Assembly: GCF_002775205.1 (NCBI RefSeq)
Contig: NC_036464.1
Span: 930,001 to 994,000, forward strand
Length of the DNA stretch: 64,000 nucleotides
Source of the DNA: Xiphophorus maculatus
Lineage: Eukaryota; Chordata; Actinopteri; Cyprinodontiformes; Poeciliidae
Direction: 5' to 3'
The position numbers and the translations under genes were made by a program. Every line of letters starts with the position of its first letter. Position 1 is the first letter of the stretch. Below the pieces are notes generated by a model, which worked only from the letters and a program-made list of their open reading frames with translations, was not told the origin of the DNA and searched no databases. Shown in pieces: positions 36,501 to 46,969 of this stretch.

Positions 36501-38456
36501 ACACTAGAACTGGAAGACATTTTAAATATCCAAAATAAATAAAACAACAGAAACAACAAATAAAATGAATTATGAAGTCTCTATAAACAAAACTAGCCTT
36601 CAAAAAAAGGTTTAGTTGAGACCAAAACACCAGACTGAAGATTTTTATGACCCAGTTTTTAGTAGAAAGAAAGAGAAAAATGATAAATCATGCAAATGGA
36701 AATTGAGTTTGTTTCAATTTATCATGCAATTAATTGATTTATTGCAACAGGCCTACAACCTGCTTTTCCATACACTGCAGATCAGCTGGCTGAAAGAAGG
36801 CTATCATACTTTTCCTTTGCTTATAGGAAAGGTTAATTTGGTTGTTTGGAAAAAAAAATGATTGTGAGGAAACTAAAGGAAACTAAAATAGTTGGCTACA
36901 CTGACTGCCAACGTTACCTAAGCAGATAGTAAAATTAATTCACCAGTTATCACGTCCTGGGTTTATTGATGTTAACATATAAAGAGCATATATTCTGCAT
37001 AAGATTGCACTTAAACTATTGAATGTTGAGGTTTTTTAAGTTCTGTACCAAGGTAACAATAAATGTCATGCATAGAATTATAAGAAAGATAAACAATGTT
37101 AGTTATTATTTTTCCAGGAGCAGGAATGGGTATGTCATTATAAGTAAGTCGCTGATGTCTCCAAAAATAAACACCTTTTATTTGCTATTGAAAGTTATGG
37201 ATCTAATATTTTCTAATGCTAGTTCAACACACAAAAAATAGCATTTATTTTTCTCAATACCTACTAGCAAAACAGCCAAAGTTAATTGTTAAACTATGTT
37301 TAATTTAATTAAAGATGATAATAAATCTCCAAACCACCCAAATTTTCTAGAATCTCTATTCTCAAATATTAGCCCAGGTCAGGTTCATATTCCATCCAAA
37401 ACAGAAAATAATTTATAGATTCATTTCGGGGTTTAAAAAAGTTTAATTTCAAAATGAATCTAAGCTGAATGTTTTTTTTTAATTTAAGGCAGAATTACTC
37501 GTTTTTAATTATGTAAATGTCTTATTCTACAGTAACGAACATAACATTTGGACTCAAAGTAGGATTATTACATGTCAATTAACTTATGTTTCCCCCCATA
37601 CTCTAGTAGAAATATAAAACGTTCATTTAAATTTCGTGATATGTTTTGGATTGATTCTAAAACAGATGCCCACTCTATTCAAATTTGAATGCAAACTAAT
37701 GAAAATGCACCGGTTATCACTTTCAGGTACACCTGAGTTACTCTAGAAAGCGATATGCCGTGGCTGTTTGCTTACGTTCAAGGAAGTGAACTTCCACGTT
37801 GTATCAGTCTACTCATCCGACTGCTTTCATACCTACACCAGGTTTTTTAAAATTTTATTCAGGCGGATCAATGAGTCCAAGACCTGCTCAGCACTTCTAG
37901 ATGGTGTCTGACTGCAATCAAACGTATAACAGTAAATACCAACAGGCCTCAACGTTTCCCCGGTGTTCCAGCTTAACCTATTTACGGTTCTACTTCTGCT
38001 TTAAGGCTAAATGTACTTTTAATTTACTCAACTGACTAATGGAAGCCTCTTGGTGCTATACGAACAGATTCCACCGGTGCTAAAGGAAAGCTAGAGTAGA
38101 GCCGTTGTGAAAAGCTAACAGTTAGCATGAGTGGTTAGGCCGATTAAGGGTTGCATGTTAGCTGGCTAACTGAATGCTTATCTGTTCAATAGCACAGCAG
38201 GTACCGATTTATCACTCAACAGACTAAAGTTATACACCCTGGTATGTGTGTGATTCTGTTTCTTGAACCGCAGCTAGCAGCTTACCCACAGCACAAACGT
38301 CCATTATTTTTCAACGATCCCCCCCCCTCTTTCTCAGTCGGCCTCATTTAAACGCCGTCTTACCGTGTGCTCATGTTCGTCCGCGTCAACAGGTAATAAA
38401 GAGCCCACTACTGCAAGGAAAGCCGCCACTGCCAACTTCCACCGGGAAGAACCCAT
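24577..38456 (-). CDS. tm9sf3: Transmembrane 9 superfamily member 3, 15 exons
   Basis: Exons in transcript order: 38456-38364, 36054-35859, 35751-35629, 33585-33425, 31811-31734, 31029-30898, 30790-30624, 30064-29970, 29897-29767, 28538-28399, 27010-26942, 26862-26716, 26160-26077, 25981-25905, 24644-24577. Total 1761 nt, 586 aa (human 589), with all phases closed. A signal peptide (about residues 1-25, [18 protein letters not shown]) precedes a lumenal domain with [16 protein letters not shown] and [15 protein letters not shown]. Nine membrane spans follow, starting in [18 protein letters not shown]. The tail TNVKID ends in a KXD motif, used by this family for Golgi retention. TM9SF proteins reside in Golgi/endosomal membranes and help glycine-rich membrane segments reach the surface. 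Identity to human is very high. The first intron (2.3 kb) and the intron between exons 3 and 4 are the largest. Confidence 0.97.
25031..25600. repeat. hAT-like MITE B (copy 2) split by a second element
   Basis: The left part (25031-25200) has 'aaggctgagacaatctgatt' and 'aatcaactaatttagtaata'. Homology to copy 1 resumes after about 25450 with 'gcagttttagcttcaac' and 'tgcaccttttgctatccaat'. The intervening DNA is a different repeat, so the copy was split by a later insertion. It lies in the last intron of tm9sf3. Confidence 0.6.
25202..25449. repeat. Short element with 'aaccctttgagg' ends, nested in MITE B
   Basis: The left end 'aaccctttgaggtcgac' and right end 'gactccaaagggtg' are imperfect inverted repeats of about 14 bp. 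The interior near the left end contains the hairpin GCCCGCC/GGCGGGC and the palindrome TGACGTCA. CCCTTT ends beside TTAA-like sequence recall piggyBac-type MITEs, but a clean TTAA duplication is not seen. Confidence 0.5.
26190..26625. repeat. MITE-like repeat C (copy 2), tm9sf3 intron
   Basis: It has 'ttactcttacttgagtaaa' near its left end and 'ttagttgagtaaaatttctg' at its right. Interior phrases 'ttttgcctgattttgttac' and 'gatcatttagtacttaa' match the copy at 55005-55390. Confidence 0.65.
27336..27869 (-). repeat. MITE-like repeat A (copy 2, nearly full length)
   Basis: Read on the minus strand it parallels 5509-5945. Its ends are 'tttaaaggggcagaattatg' and 'tatgataccgtccctttaaa', which are imperfect inverted repeats. 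At about 530 bp it is the fullest copy in the window. It is non-coding and lies in a tm9sf3 intron. Confidence 0.75.
27961..28320. repeat. hAT-like MITE B (copy 3) joined to repeat D (copy 2)
   Basis: 'agggctgaaacaataatca' and 'ttgtcaactaatttaata' identify repeat B up to about 28185. From 28188 the text 'ctcctatattttgctgaaaa' to 'cttggtaagattttgtgttt' is repeat D in reverse. The junction shows one element placed into or beside the other. Confidence 0.55.
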
Positions 38457-38760
38457 TATTTTTTGGTGAAAGTATGCAGAAAGATTGGGGTAGTTAGCTA
38501 CGTTGGGCTAATATCCCACCTTCTTCCTGGTTGTATGACAGAGGCAGTTTTCAGGGATGCTCTCTGTACGCTCTCACCGAACCTACACTGGATTGGTTGA
38601 GAAGTGTCACGTGGTGCTCGGCGTCCAATCAGCGTAGAAAGCGATGTCTCCAGCGGTGGTTGGAGGAACTCTGTCGGCGCATCTTCCGCAGGCTTCAGCC
38701 ACGTCATCCCGACTGCCAAGACCAGAGCTTCACCTTTGACGACCCGACCACGCGTGGACG
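38457..38760 (-). promoter_or_regulatory. tm9sf3: tm9sf3 promoter region
   Basis: A CpG-richer stretch upstream of the tm9sf3 start has ATTGG at 38592-38596, CCAAT at 38625-38629 and CACGTG at 38608-38613, an arrangement usual for TATA-less housekeeping promoters. The transcription start itself is not resolved. Confidence 0.5.
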
Positions 38761-38889
38761 TCGCGGGGTTTTATCATAGAATAACACTTTTAAATTGTTC
38801 TCAATGGCCTAAACCTGTCACCCTATTTGCTATTCTTAAATTAACATATTTGTGGAGTATACCTAAAAGTACGGAAGAGGATTAGGGCC

Positions 38890-39080
38890 ATTGAAAAAAA
38901 AATAATTCTGACTTTAATCACAGAATTCTGGCATTAAAGCCAGAATATTGAGGAAAAAAGTAATCATTCTGAGATTAAGGTTAAAATTCTGAGATTAAAA
39001 TCAGAATTTTGAGATTAAAGTCAGAATTCTAACTTTAATCTAAAAATTAAATTAATCTAAAAAATTATCTCAAAATTCTT
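38890..39080. repeat. Periodic 'gagattaaagtcagaattc' repeat
   Basis: Short blocks reading 'gagattaaaatcagaattt' and close variants recur about every 20-25 bp. It is simple-sequence derived and non-coding. Confidence 0.6.
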
Positions 39081-40108
39081 AATTTTTTTCTTTTTCTTGT
39101 AGTGAGCCGGTGTTCTGACTACCTCGTCAGGTTTTCCTACCATAGCATGGATAGATAGCTAAGTCTATCTGTCTGTGCTATACTGCTACCGTCATGTTTA
39201 CAAACACCGGGTTGTGTTAACGTTAAATACATTTTATAACATTATTTATGTGACAGGACCGAAGTGGAAGCTTAGGAGTTATGTTTAGCATTGGAACAAT
39301 TTGTATACACCAGGGCCGTGCAGAGACCTTTGGAGGGGCCGGGACTCAAAGTTAAAAAGGGGCACGTTGAACAAGACCTTAAAACAATTGTTAAAATTAT
39401 AATGACAATGACACTTTAACTGCAATTGAGGAAAAATTTCTACTGTCATTATGTTAAATTTGTGGCAACCAGAAGCTACCACTAATTAGTTTTACCAGTT
39501 TTTAAATATTTTCTTAAAAGTTCTCTTTCATTCCAGATTTTGACGTTTAAATTGTTTTTAATTATTGAACTTTTTATTTCCTTTGTATCTTTATTAAAAA
39601 TGTGATGGGTTTTTTGTATTATTTTTAAGTTATTAGGATTTTATTATTTGTTAATTGTATTATGTGACTTCTGTTTCATGATTTTTGTGCACAGCTCTTT
39701 GGTCTTGGAGTTAAAGTTCTCTAGAACTAAATCAGGTATAACTGCATGCTGCATGTTCATTTCTGATGTAAAATAAAGACAAAAACTGAATAACTAAATT
39801 ACTTCTGGTGTTTCTCTTTGTGTGATTTAAAACTCATGTCACGTTTTACAACTCAGTTCAGGAAAACCATCAACTGAACCATAAATGTAAAGACGATCAT
39901 ACAGGAAATGTTTCTTTTTCATTCATTTATTGATTAATTTTTCATTTCTGAGGCAGAGAAAGCTCAATTAAGGAGGTCAAGGTCAGGTGAGAGAAAACAA
40001 AACTATTTATTTATCCTAATTCTACAAACTACAAAGTGATTAAGAAACAACTATAAAATTACATCTGAGGAAATTTGATGAGAATTTTATTTCATGATAG
40101 TTTATGTT
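39081..40108. other. Spacer between tm9sf3 and the protease gene
   Basis: A repeat-like segment at about 39305-39480 starts 'agggccgtgcagagacc', wording seen in dispersed fish repeats. The remaining sequence is AT-rich with no recognisable exon, RNA gene or element. Confidence 0.45.
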
Positions 40109-41606
40109 TTATTTAAGCCCAGTTGTTTGTTTTATCCAATCCATGTATTCGCAAACATCTATGATTGTAGATGGTATCAGACATGTAAAGCTTGTTCCAC
40201 ATTCAACAATCACACCATAAATCATCCCGTTGAACACCACTGCTGAACCAGAGTCGCCCTGTAGAAAAATTTATATCAATATATTTATTTATGTTGTAAA
40301 ACAGAAAGGTTCTAATCACTGCAGAGAGATATTGATGAAAAACTTACAAGACATATATCCTTGTTTTGTGCGTCAGTAAGAAATGTTTTCCCACATGTTG
40401 GTCTAAAGTGGGTATCCAGAACAACATTCATATTGACACACTGAAGATGTTTTGGAATACGATTATTGGGGTCTGTAGAGAAACATGAGAATCATAAACA
40501 TGTTCTTCACTCGACCTTCTCTGTAGAGACAAAGATTTTACTCTCATAACTTCAATATTTCTCTCACTTCGCTCATAATTGGGGCCGGTTGTCGTTCCTC
40601 CCTCTCCTGCCAGCTGAACTGTATCGCCTCTATAACACAATAAGAATAAAATGTAAAAATACAAGATAACTTTAGAAATTGAACTGTGATAAAGAACAAT
40701 GACAGACCAAAAAATAAATCCATGAAGGACTTTATCCTCTGACAGGAGTGTCCATGTCCAGTCCTCAGTGACGATGTCCTGCGTCCTTTACATGTGTCTC
40801 TGGTCCAACACACTTCAGCTAAATGGGTTCTGGTTCTGCTGTTGGCCTGGTTACCTGACTCAGGTGTGCTGAAGCAGAGGCAGCAGGACTGGAGGAGTAG
40901 AGACAGAAAACCTGAAGTCATGTTTTGGATCAGAGAAAACTTACATTTTAGGACGATTCTGGCATCTTGGTAGCTGAGCAGGTGGGACATCTGTTACTGG
41001 TCTCCGAAGCTTCAGCAACATGATATCATGCTTTTGGCCCTGGTCAGTATAAATCACCGGATCGTATTGGATTACATGGGTCTGCTGTTTAGCCCTCCTT
41101 GGATGAACGTTTAACATTGCTACGTTAATCCTGCAGAAAAGGTTAGATTATAATAAACACACAGAAAACCTGATCATCTGCAGATAAAACTGTCTTAATG
41201 TTTCTTTCCTACCACCCTGCCTCCGACTCCCAGCAGTGAGCTGCAGTCAGGATCCACTTAGCGTCGATCAGAGATCCTCCACACAGTCTTATTGTAGTAT
41301 GATTGCTGCTCTTAATCCGAACATGATAAAGATGCTCCCTGTCATCACAATCATGGCCTCCAATGATTCTCTTCTGCAGAGAAACATTTGAGTTCACTGA
41401 AACACCTGAAGAAGAAAAAGGAGGACTTTACTTAGAAATCAGGTGCAAACATGGCCGCTGGAACAGAAAAAGAATAAACAGTTAAAGATTAAAAAGCATC
41501 ACAGTCTATATGCAAAGAAGTTTCAGTCAGAGGGAAGTGTCTCCAGTGTCTCCAGCTTGTCCGACTCACCCAGCCCCAGCAGCAGCAGAACCTTCAGCAG
41601 AGCCAT
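40109..41606 (-). CDS. Secreted trypsin-like (S1A) serine protease, 6 exons
   Basis: Exons: 41606-41570, 41405-41213, 41130-40945, 40629-40568, 40472-40348, 40258-40109 (753 nt, 250 aa), all in phase. Signal peptide MALLKVLLLLGLG, short propeptide, then activation after R25 at IIGG. The triad is complete: H69 in LTAAHCW, D112 in KHDIMLLKL, S204 in GDSGS. D198, six residues before the active serine, predicts Arg/Lys preference. Odd points: GDSGGP is GDSGSA; the pocket wall SWG (214-216, chymotrypsin numbering) reads VEC; AGWG reads AGEG; and both cysteines of the 136-201 disulfide are gone (V143 and a Phe). The donors chosen (GTAGGA for exon 2, GTGAGA for exon 4) are the ones that keep phase and family spacing. 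It resembles fish trypsin-like/granzyme-like proteases of the digestive or immune type; substrate unknown. Confidence 0.88.
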
Positions 41607-41772
41607 TGCTGGTCCAGCTTCCTGTGAATGTCTGCAGTCCTGCAGCAGCTTTTAAACTCTGCTCACAACTTCCTGTAGGAAGCCACCAATCACAAGACAG
41701 ACACTAATCTGTCCAATCACAGGACAGACACTGATCTGTCCAATCATTTACATAAAATACAGAAGGAGATAA

Positions 41773-42254
41773 TCATAAGAAATAATAGTATAATGAGTAG
41801 GAGAGACGGAATATGGATTAACAGGTTGAGGATTGGGCATACCAGTTTAAATAGTGGTTTAAAAATAATAGGGAAACATCCATCAGGTGATTGTTCTTAT
41901 TGCAGGAAAACAGAAGGAGTAGAACATGTGTTGATTTACTGTAGAAAATATATAAAAGAGAGGAAAGAACTGGAAAGGGTAATGGGGAGTTCAGTAATTA
42001 TGGGTAATTTATTAAGGAAGCATCAATCACATGATATAATTTAAGCACTTATTAAATATTTAAAAGATACAAAATTAGCTGAGAGGATTTAGTATGTATG
42101 TGTGTGTGAGTGTATAAGTACGTATATAATTTAGTTATTTTAAGATTTGAAGATATATAGGATAAATGAATTTCTGAATTACATCTCCGTCCAGTTGGTG
42201 GCGGTAATACACAAAGTTTGTAAGCTGCCAGAAAACACTATAGAAGAAGAAGAT
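41773..42254 (+). mobile_element. 5'-truncated LINE tail, forward copy
   Basis: An open frame at 41793-42044 has INRLRIGHTSLN, then C-x2-C...EHVL...C...ER, the C-terminal tail of non-LTR retrotransposon ORF2 proteins, perhaps of the I/Nimb group. A 3' UTR follows with 'gttggtggcggtaatacac' and a GAAGAAGAAG end. It is cut at its 5' end and lacks reverse transcriptase. A reverse-orientation copy is at 43674-44153. Confidence 0.8.
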
Positions 42255-42404
42255 CTGTCCAATCATGGCACAGACACAGATCTGCGCTGTCATCTGCACA
42301 CAGATGAACTTAATCAACTCATCATTCTAAAGAAACTTGAAAAAGTCCTTGTTCCTAATAAAACATTTCTCCCTCGTATAACTTAAATAATCAGGCAATG
42401 AAAC

Positions 42405-42500
42405 AAGGACCTTTTCATCAATATTGACTGAAAACAAGCAGCTCCTATATTTTGCTGCAAAGTTACTTGTAGGTAAGTTTTGCCTTAACTCAAGTGAACT
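42405..42500 (-). repeat. Dispersed repeat D (copy 3)
   Basis: It contains 'gctcctatattttgctgcaa' and 'gttacttgtaggtaag', as in the copy at 28188-28318. It is short and non-coding. Confidence 0.55.
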
Positions 42501-42524
42501 GAGAGGTTTGCAGTAGAAACTAGA

Positions 42525-42915
42525 AACACTCGGCTAGTGTCTGTGCTAGCCTCCCTGGTAATCTCCTTGCTAGTGTCCATGCTAGCCTTCTGCTAGACTC
42601 CATGCTAGTCTCTGTGCTAGCCTTCATTCTATCCTACATGCTAGTATCTGTGCTAGCCTCCATGCTAGACTCTATCCTAGCCTCCTTGCTAGCCCTGATG
42701 CTAGCCTCCATACTAGCCTCAGGCTTGTTGAAGTTGGCTAAATGTAATATTTGTCTACACAGGAAAATACAAAAACTTGATCTTCAGTGAAGTCCATAGG
42801 TTTTCAAGATGGGGGATAGCTAGCCTCCATGCTAGTCTCTGTGCTAGCCTCTATCCTAGCCTCCTTGCTAGCCCTGATGATAGCTTCCATACTAGCCTCA
42901 GGTTTGTTGATGTTC
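42525..42915. repeat. GCTAG-rich minisatellite in two blocks
   Basis: Units of the kind 'gctagcctccatgctagt' repeat irregularly at about 42525-42722 and again at 42818-42902. The two blocks and the sequence after them ('ggcttgttgaagttggctaa' versus 'ggtttgttgatgttcgctaa') show that a segment of about 170 bp was duplicated in tandem. The open frame through it (MLVSVLASML-like) is a repeat artefact. Confidence 0.8.
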
Positions 42916-43673
42916 GCTAAATATAAAATCTGTCTACACAGGTTGTGTTAAATTGTCCTTGAAATAAAGAATCAGAATCAGAAATGTTGTTTCCAGATTT
43001 TAACTCTATGAAAATACTGCAAATGTAAACCAAACTAAAATCAGAGAATAAGAAAGTTAGAAACAGAACCTATAAGACAAATGAGGGACTGGTGACCTTT
43101 AGTGGAGGATTCTGCACGGCACCAACACAACAAACTCGTTTTTATTGGTCATCAGTCCTGGGGTTTTAAATGAGTGTCATTTTGTCCGAAAGTGTGTTTT
43201 ATGTTTTTATGGATTGTGTACGGTTAACTAGTTTTTAAAAATGTTTTAATGAGAATTTTTGGCCTTTTTGGCGTGGTTTTTACCAATTCCGTTTTTATCA
43301 ACGGTGTACATTACAGTCGAGCCACTAGTTTTAAAACCCGGATTTTAAATTATTTATAGCCAAAGCCAAAATGGCTATTTATTTAACTCGAAGGGACAAA
43401 ATATAGGCTGGACCTCAACTCGATGCTGTGGCTCTGTGGAAGTGTAACATCAAGGCCAGGTTGAGTTTGGAGCCACCGGGGATTTGAAGGTTTTTTTTTT
43501 TACAACTGTGGGGTTTTTAGAGTGTTTTGTGCACCATTTCTGATCAGGGAGAACTAAAATATAACAAACTGCTAATGTAAATATTTATTATTTTTTAAGT
43601 TTCCTTGACCTGATTATGTAACGTTTTTATTGTTAAATTACTGTACAATAAATGTTTTGTTAAAAATCAAAAA
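42916..43673. other. Spacer between the inverted LINE tails
   Basis: It starts with a LINE-type tail, 'aaataaagaatcagaatcag' (about 42961-42985). The rest shows no clear open frame. A phrase at 43410-43480 ('tggacctcaactcgatgctg') reads like an old element or gene fragment but could not be assigned. Confidence 0.35.
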
Positions 43674-44153
43674 TCTTCTTCTATAGCGTTTTCTGGCAGT
43701 TAACATGCTTTGTGTATTACCGCCACCAACTGGACAGAGATGTAATTCAGAAATTCATTTATCCTACATATCTTCAAACCTTAAAATAACTAAATTATAT
43801 ACGTACTTATACACTCACACACACATACATACTAAATCCTCTCAGCTAATTTTGTATCTTTTAAATATTTAATGAGTGCTTAAATTATATCATGTGATTG
43901 ATGCTTCCTTAATAAATTACCCATAATTACTGAACTCCCCATTACCCTTTCCAGTTCTTTCCTCTCTTTTATATATTTTCTACAGTAAATCAACACATGT
44001 TCTACTCCTTCTGTTTCCCTGCAATAAGAACAATCACCTGATGGATGTTTCCCTATTCATTTTAAACCACTATTTAAACTAGTATGCCCAATCTTCAACC
44101 TGTTAATCCATATTTCGACTCTCCTATTCATTATACTATTATTTCTTATGAAG
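43674..44153 (-). mobile_element. 5'-truncated LINE tail, reverse copy
   Basis: Reverse complement of 41773-42254 with high identity throughout, from the 'cttcttctatag' tail at 43674 to 'ttatttcttatga' at 44153. The same ORF2 C-terminus is readable on the minus strand with changes. Both copies end at the same base on the 5' side. Confidence 0.8.
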
Positions 44154-46190
44154 AAAAAATGTCATGTGCCTGGATCACCTTTAAGGCCTGCAGACCCATT
44201 ATAGATTTTTGGGAAGTGAAACAGCTGCTTCAGTGGTTTTATACTAATGCATGCAGCTTTCAATGGGTGAGAAAGAACAGGTGATTTCTGTTTGGTTGCC
44301 ATAAATGATGGAGTTTGGCTTGAATGACGTCTGTGTTAATTGTCTTCAGAAAGGGTAAGAGAAACGTGTCCAGATGTTCATATATCTGCAGGAGGTTTTC
44401 TACTGCTGAGATGATGCAAACTGAGTGGATCCCAGATCCTTTCAGCAGGTCAAAGCAATAAAAAACAACTGTAATGTGATCTGACAGTAGACATGCAGTG
44501 ACTTAAGCTTCCTGAACTTATACATTTTGTCTGACAAAATGTCACAGGAACTAAGTTCACTCTGTGACCCAAATGCAACATGCAGGAGACGTAAAAGTTC
44601 TGTTGTAAATTTAATTAAAAATCAAACTTACGAAAAACATAGTCCAAGGAATAAAAATAAACTCAAACCAGAGACACGAAGAGAACATGAGGAAACCAGG
44701 GAGAAGGGACGAGGAGCAGCAAGGCAAGTCGGCGAGTAACAGTCTGTAATATGTCTAATTAGAGAGGTGAGTACATATTCATCTGTTACTTAAAAATATC
44801 CCATCTGTTTTATGTGGCTCAAAGTTGGTTTGGTGTAAAGTGGAGCTAATGTGCTAAAGTTAAGGACAAACATAAATACAAAGAAAAAGAAAAAAAGCCC
44901 TGGTGCTACATTGTGAAAAACAAAAAGACTAATGGAACTAAAATGTCCTTCGTAAAAGAAACTATGAATCATGATTTTATAGACAAGGATTGTTACAAGA
45001 AATTCAGAAGGAACACTTTGTTATGGACAAAAGGACTCTTTGTCTTTTTGCTATCTGTTTTATCTGCTCACACGCACACGGCTGCACGCTGACATAACCA
45101 TATTTAGGACTGGTTACAGTCACACAAAAACAAAAACTGATTAAGGCAGGCCAACACTTTAGAGAGGTAGCAGAATGAGGAGAAATTAAAAGCAGAACTC
45201 GTACAATCTTTGCTTCACTCGGTGTCACTAAGGTGAGCTGAGTGGAGCCCAGCCCTGGAGGGTGAATGTCACTCTGTATCTGTTCCATTTGTATGACCTG
45301 TAACATCTCATAATTTTCTGCATTAAACCTGTTTTATATTTAACCAAATCTCATTATTTCTCAAGGTAAAAACACTGGGGTGTTAGTCAGGTCCTAAAAC
45401 TGGTAAACAGACCTGGTTGGTGCACAAAAGGGAAAATAGGTGAACTACAACAACTCTGACATAATTTTTTCCCCCTTTACCTTGAGAAGAAAACTTTTGT
45501 TTAAAAATCATGATGAAATCTCTAAAGAAAAGGAGAAACAAATAGCTTCCTATTCCACTCCCACAAAAGAATTTGATATTAATTTAATAATTATAATAAT
45601 AATTATGTACAAGAGTCAGTGAGTTGAAATCATCAATCCCATTTATTAAGACCAAAATGCAGCGCTGGTCCATCGCCATGTTTCCTTACAGCTCAACACA
45701 TCAAAATAGTGTCTAACAACAGTTTCTGATTCATTTTGTAGTTTTTTATCTAAGCTGCGCCCTAAAAAGGGCGTTCCCAAATGTGCCATTTTCTTTATCC
45801 TTATGTGTGTGTATATATATGTGTGTGTGTGTTTACATGAGCATGCAAGATATATATTTCATAGAGGAATATACATAATTATTTATTCCTAACTGCCCCC
45901 CTGATGTGGTGGCACAGATACCACCCCACCATTATCACAGAGTGTGGTGCATGTGGATCCTAAGCAAAAATATGGTGGACCGTTCTTTCAAGCTGTCACA
46001 TGGTCCCGTGGCCCCACACACAGAACGTCATGTCTCCAGCAATGGCCCCCAACCCTCAGTGTTGCAAAATCCCCTGGACACGTCCCACAAAGCTAAGCTA
46101 ATGGGAAACTAAGATTGAAGTAATTAAACATGATAAAAACATGGTTGAAACCAAAGAGTTTGGAGCTGCATGACCACGTGCCTTCCGCTT
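44154..46190. other. Intergenic, no recognisable gene
   Basis: Only low-complexity features stand out: TG/TA dinucleotides at 45805-45832 and an AAT-rich patch near 45580-45605. The open frames here have no domain-like pattern. A segment at 44555-44740 has the wording of a dispersed repeat ('gtgacccaaatgcaacatgc'). Confidence 0.45.
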
Positions 46191-46194
46191 TATA

Positions 46195-46965
46195 AATCTA
46201 GTCATTTATAAATTTCTGCCTCATCTATGCACATTCACAAAATGACAAAAATTGTAAAAATATTTAAACTTTGTTTTTAATTTACTAACTTTTCTCGGCA
46301 GGTGATCGAAAACAGACCAGAAAGTGACCCCTGAATTTGCCATGTTGCCAATTAACACAGTTACACAAGATCTGCAATGTCGAGACTTTCATTGTTTTTG
46401 GATAAGTGCCATAAAGAGTGAGGATGATAAACAGTAACCTCTGCTCTCGCAGCCTTATCAAGACCAAATTAAAGACAGAGAACTTCCAAAAGAAAATAAT
46501 ACAGGAAAATCCATCAAGATAGAAGATCATGGAGATGGTTCCAACTCCTTAGTGTCTGAAAACAGCAAGAAGGTTGAAGAGGACGATGATGTGAATCACC
46601 CCGTCTCTGAGATGAAACACTTGTCAGACTCTGGAATGAAAACTGAGGACCTGGACAATGACTGGAAAGAGAGCAGAGCGCCTGAGTCAGATGGAAACCT
46701 AATTAACAAACAAGATTCAGAAATAGTCTCCAAGCTTGCTGGACACTATAAAATGTTTTACAGAGAGGAAAAATGTTGACTCATGAAGGAAGGCCCAAAC
46801 AGGAGGGATGTTTAACTGTGGAGGCTGTGGCAGAACATTTCTTAAAATAAGAAGTTATAAGAATCCACACAGGACAGGAACCTTTATGTTGTGATCTCTG
46901 TGGACACAGATTTAGCCAGAAATCATCTTTAAACACAGACATGAGAATCCACAGAGGACAGTAAA
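46195..46965 (+). pseudogene. Decayed relative of the C2H2 zinc-finger gene
   Basis: From 46405 the DNA follows the acidic region of the intact gene at 59.7 kb: IKSEDDK, PYQDQIKDRELP, KKVEEDDDV, MKHLSDSGMKT, PESDGNLINK. Zinc-finger remnants follow at about 46800-46965 ([19 protein letters not shown]), with stop codons and frame changes between pieces; the first stop interrupts the IKSEDDK segment. A leader-like stretch 'tataaatttctgcctcatc' at 46205 matches the leader at 55945. It is a truncated paralogue that no longer encodes a full protein. Confidence 0.8.
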
Positions 46966-46969
46966 TAAC

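Noticed and set aside
41793-42044. 83-codon plus-strand frame as a host gene
   Set aside because: The C-x2-C...H...C tail and the 3' GAAGAAG end identify it as the end of a LINE ORF2.
42602-42790. 62-codon hydrophobic frame (MLVSVLA-like)
   Set aside because: It is the translation of the GCTAG minisatellite.
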